In this document: positions 59,540-64,000 of the stretch, piece after piece
Position numbering within the stretch: the first letter of the stretch is position 1
Layout of the letters: each line of letters starts with the position of its first letter
Origin: Patulibacter sp. SYSU D01012
Lineage (GTDB): Bacteria; Actinomycetota; Thermoleophilia; Solirubrobacterales; Solirubrobacteraceae
Length of the DNA: 64,000 nucleotides
Assembly (NCBI RefSeq): GCF_017916475.1
Contig: NZ_JAFMTB010000003.1
Coordinates: 531,757-595,756, forward strand
Direction of reading: 5' to 3'
The notes under the pieces: model-generated
What the model was told of the DNA's origin: nothing
Database searches by the model: none
Seen by the model: the letters and a program-made list of their open reading frames with translations, nothing else
Made by a program: the position numbers and the translations under genes

Positions 59540-60301
59540 GTGGGCGTCTCGCCCGACGAGCTGCACCGCCTGCGCCGGGGCCAGCGCCTCGGCGCGGCGT
59601 TCCTGCTGATCGCCGTCGTCGTCGGCGCCCTGCTCGCCACGGGCGTGCTCGGCGGCGGCGACCCCGCCCGCAACGCCTCCGTCGTCGACGGCGTGCGCGG
59701 CGTGCGCGAGACGAGCGCGCTGCTCCGCGGGGTGCCGCAGGACGGCATCCGCCTGGGGCGCGCGGACGCGCCGGCCGTCGTCGTCGAGTTCGCCGACCTG
59801 AAGTGCTCGGCCTGCCGGGGCTTCGCCCTCGACGACCAGGAGCAGGTGGTCCGCGACCTCGTCCGCACGGGCAAGGCCAGCCTGGAGCTGCGGCTGATCG
59901 GCCTGGACGGGTTCCGCCCCGACAACCTGACCGGCCGCACCGCCGCCTACGCGCTGGCCGCGCAGGACCGCATGTGGCCGCTCGTCGAGCTGGCGTACTG
60001 GAACCAGGGCGACGAGCGCGAGCGGTGGATCACCGACGCGTCGCTCGGCCGCCTGGCCGCGGCGTCCCCCGAGCTGCGCGGCGTGACCGTGTCGACCCGC
60101 GAGACCGCCGAGAGCCGGCGGCTGTCCGCCGAGGCCGACCGGCTGCGCGCGGCGCTCGGCGTCGACCGCACGCCCACCTTCTACGTGCGGCCGCGCGACG
60201 AGACCGCGCCGTCGGCGCACGAGCGGGTCGACGTCGGCCCCTTCGGCGACCGCGCGAAGGCGATCGCGAAGGCCGTGCGCGCCGTCACGGCCCGCGACTG
60301 A
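59540..60301 (+). CDS. membrane-anchored DsbA-like thiol oxidoreductase (CSAC)
   Basis: A 253-residue third paralogue: short N-terminus, TM helix ~18-37 (AAFLLIAVVVGALLATGVLGG), VVVEFADLKCSACRGFA (active-site CSAC instead of CPxC) and the cis-Pro loop RTPTFYVRPRDE. The changed dipeptide should alter redox potential, perhaps making it an isomerase or a more specialised oxidase. Start GTG 59540, 7 nt after VKOR. A CCGACC/GGTCGG hairpin (60313-60329) follows. Confidence 0.9.
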   Translation: MGVSPDELHRLRRGQRLGAAFLLIAVVVGALLATGVLGGGDPARNASVVDGVRGVRETSALLRGVPQDGIRLGRADAPAVVVEFADLKCSACRGFALDDQEQVVRDLVRTGKASLELRLIGLDGFRPDNLTGRTAAYALAAQDRMWPLVELAYWNQGDERERWITDASLGRLAAASPELRGVTVSTRETAESRRLSAEADRLRAALGVDRTPTFYVRPRDETAPSAHERVDVGPFGDRAKAIAKAVRAVTARD

Positions 60302-60312
60302 CCGACGGCATT

Positions 60313-60329
60313 CCGACCCTGAAGGTCGG
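60313..60329 (+). terminator. hairpin after the DsbA-VKOR operon
   Basis: CCGACC-CTGAA-GGTCGG, a 6-bp stem 12 nt after the stop of the third DsbA-like gene, just before the toxin-antitoxin promoter. Confidence 0.45.
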
Positions 60330-60332
60330 GAA

Positions 60333-60351
60333 CGTAGGGTGGTACCCTACG
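60333..60351. promoter_or_regulatory. operator dyad overlapping the toxin-antitoxin promoter
   Basis: CGTAGGGT-GGT-ACCCTACG is a perfect 8-bp inverted repeat that contains the -10 (TACCCT, 60343-60348), 7 nt before the antitoxin GTG. Ribbon-helix-helix antitoxins bind such short dyads, so autorepression is expected. The same site would then set transcription of the downstream aconitase gene. Confidence 0.7.
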
Positions 60352-60355
60352 TCGG

Positions 60356-60583
60356 GTGAAGAAGACGAGCCTCTACCTCGAGGAGCAGCTCGACGCCGCT
60401 CTCGCCGCCCGCGCGGCGGAGGAGGGCGTCACGAAGGCGGAGTTCATCCGCCGCACGCTCGCGGGCGCGGTCGAGCGCCCGTCGCGCCCGCGCCCGCGGT
60501 CGATCGCCGTCTTCGACTCCCGCGACGCCGACGCCTCGGCGCGCGTGGACGACACGCTCGCGGCGACGGAGTTCGGCGCGTGA
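60356..60583 (+). CDS. ribbon-helix-helix antitoxin (VapB-type)
   Basis: A 75-residue protein. The N-terminal ribbon-helix-helix DNA-binding unit is [39 protein letters not shown]. The C-terminal ~35 residues ([26 protein letters not shown]) are the flexible toxin-neutralising tail. Leaderless start: TACCCT, 7 nt, GTG. It overlaps the PIN toxin gene by 4 nt (GTGA). Confidence 0.92.
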   Translation: MKKTSLYLEEQLDAALAARAAEEGVTKAEFIRRTLAGAVERPSRPRPRSIAVFDSRDADASARVDDTLAATEFGA

Positions 60584-61028
60584 GCATCGTCCTCGACACG
60601 AGCTTCGTCGTCGCGCTGATGGACCGCGGAGACCGGCACCACGACGCCGCCCGCGCCGTCTTCGACGCCACGGACCAGGACTTCGTCACCACCCCGCTCG
60701 CGCTCGCCGAGATGGAGCACCTGGCCGCCCGCGCGGGCGGCCCGGACGCCCGCACGGCGCTGTGGGACGACCTGGCGAGCGGCGTTTATGGCGTCCGGTG
60801 GTGGGCAGACGGCTTGCGGGACGCCCTCGCGGTCGCCCGCGCGCACCCCGGCCTGGACTTGACCGACGCGTCCCTCGTCGCGCTGGCCGGCCGGCTGAAC
60901 ACCACCCGCATCGCCACGCTCGACCACCCCCGCTTCCGCTCCCTGCAGACCCGCGACGGGCAGCCGTTCACGCTGCTGCCCGCCGACGCGTCCGCGCCGT
61001 CCTCCACCGACACCGAAGGACCTCACGC

Positions 61029-61032
<4 letters not shown>
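60580..61032 (+). CDS. PIN-domain toxin (VapC-type ribonuclease)
   Basis: A 150-residue PIN nuclease. The acidic active site is visible: Asp in [15 protein letters not shown], Glu in [12 protein letters not shown], Asp in [14 protein letters not shown] and Asp in IATLDHPRF. It would cleave a specific RNA, commonly tRNA or rRNA in this family, when the antitoxin is lost. The start overlaps the antitoxin stop (GTGA). Its own stop overlaps the aconitase start (ATGA), so all three genes are in one coupled unit. Confidence 0.92.
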
Positions 61033-63911
<2,879 letters not shown>

Positions 63912-63914
63912 CCC

Positions 63915-63950
63915 GGTCGGCGGCGCGGGGGGCACCCCGCGCCGCCGACC
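63915..63950 (+). terminator. terminator after aconitase
   Basis: A perfect 16-bp stem (GGTCGGCGGCGCGGGG with its complement) and a GGCA loop, 3 nt after the aconitase stop. It is the strongest hairpin in the window. The remaining 50 bases hold no recognisable gene. Confidence 0.8.
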
Positions 63951-64000
63951 CGCGGCGGCCCGCCCGGGCTGCCGGATGACCGGGCGGCTCGGCGCCGCGG

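Overview
This is a 64 kb window of very GC-rich bacterial chromosome, coded densely on both strands. It has no rRNA, integrase, transposase or CRISPR array. The gene content suggests a Gram-positive actinobacterium of the Thermoleophilia/Solirubrobacterales kind: a six-gene mce operon, actinobacterial-type aconitase, DsbA-like proteins paired with VKOR, a SipW-type signal peptidase, and a MurL/MurD pair. That assignment is inference from gene content; there is no 16S gene to test it. One trait recurs throughout: about twenty start codons lie 6-9 nt behind a TANNNT (-10-like) hexamer with no room for a Shine-Dalgarno site, so leaderless mRNA looks common here.

Layout, left half. 0-11 kb: a truncated SDR divergent from an HxlR regulator, a FabF-like ketosynthase, an ABC-F ATPase with a 5-codon leader ORF, a tandem array of six 70-bp palindromic units, ACT and SRPBCC proteins, a divergent SAHH-like protein with altered catalytic residues, and a gluconate permease/gluconokinase operon. 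11-18 kb: a MerR regulator translationally coupled to canonical S-adenosylhomocysteinase, a QorR/QorB-type redox pair, an HSL-family esterase, a DJ-1/PfpI protein, a VTT-domain membrane protein and tRNA-Val(UAC). 18.4-19.6 kb: a lower-GC islet encoding two overlapping, paralogous small secreted proteins, flanked by direct repeats that each carry a terminator hairpin. 19.6-25 kb: a low-complexity protein, a family 2 glycosyltransferase, tRNA-Asp(GUC), a methyl-accepting chemotaxis protein and a Cys-rich secreted protein, the last two each with a CRP-like site upstream.

25.6-36.9 kb is the centrepiece. Six mce genes overlap one another by 1-4 nt and run, through another 4-nt overlap, into an 892-residue secreted cell-wall hydrolase. 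That protein has a lytic transglycosylase domain, a split degenerate M23 domain and a C-terminal LAS/M15-like domain. No YrbE/MlaE permease or MlaF ATPase is encoded in the window. I infer that lipid-transport tunnels and a peptidoglycan-opening enzyme are made together.

Right half. 37-41 kb: TetR and winged-helix regulators, a membrane protein, a zinc-ribbon protein, and a copper chaperone divergent from CsoR. 41-49 kb: a PlsC-like acyltransferase followed by an SRPBCC/acyl-CoA-ligase fusion, MurL, TetR, a YcaQ-type glycosylase, and a stand-alone MurD that probably supplies the MurL substrate. 49-54 kb: a SipW-type peptidase with a probable substrate, a VOC protein, a soluble-glucose-dehydrogenase-like lipoprotein and an NlpC/P60-like enzyme. 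54-57 kb: CopC-CopD fusion and YcnI copper proteins. 57-60 kb: three DsbA-like thiol oxidoreductases plus VKOR. 60-64 kb: a ribbon-helix-helix/PIN toxin-antitoxin pair translationally coupled to aconitase, closed by a strong terminator.
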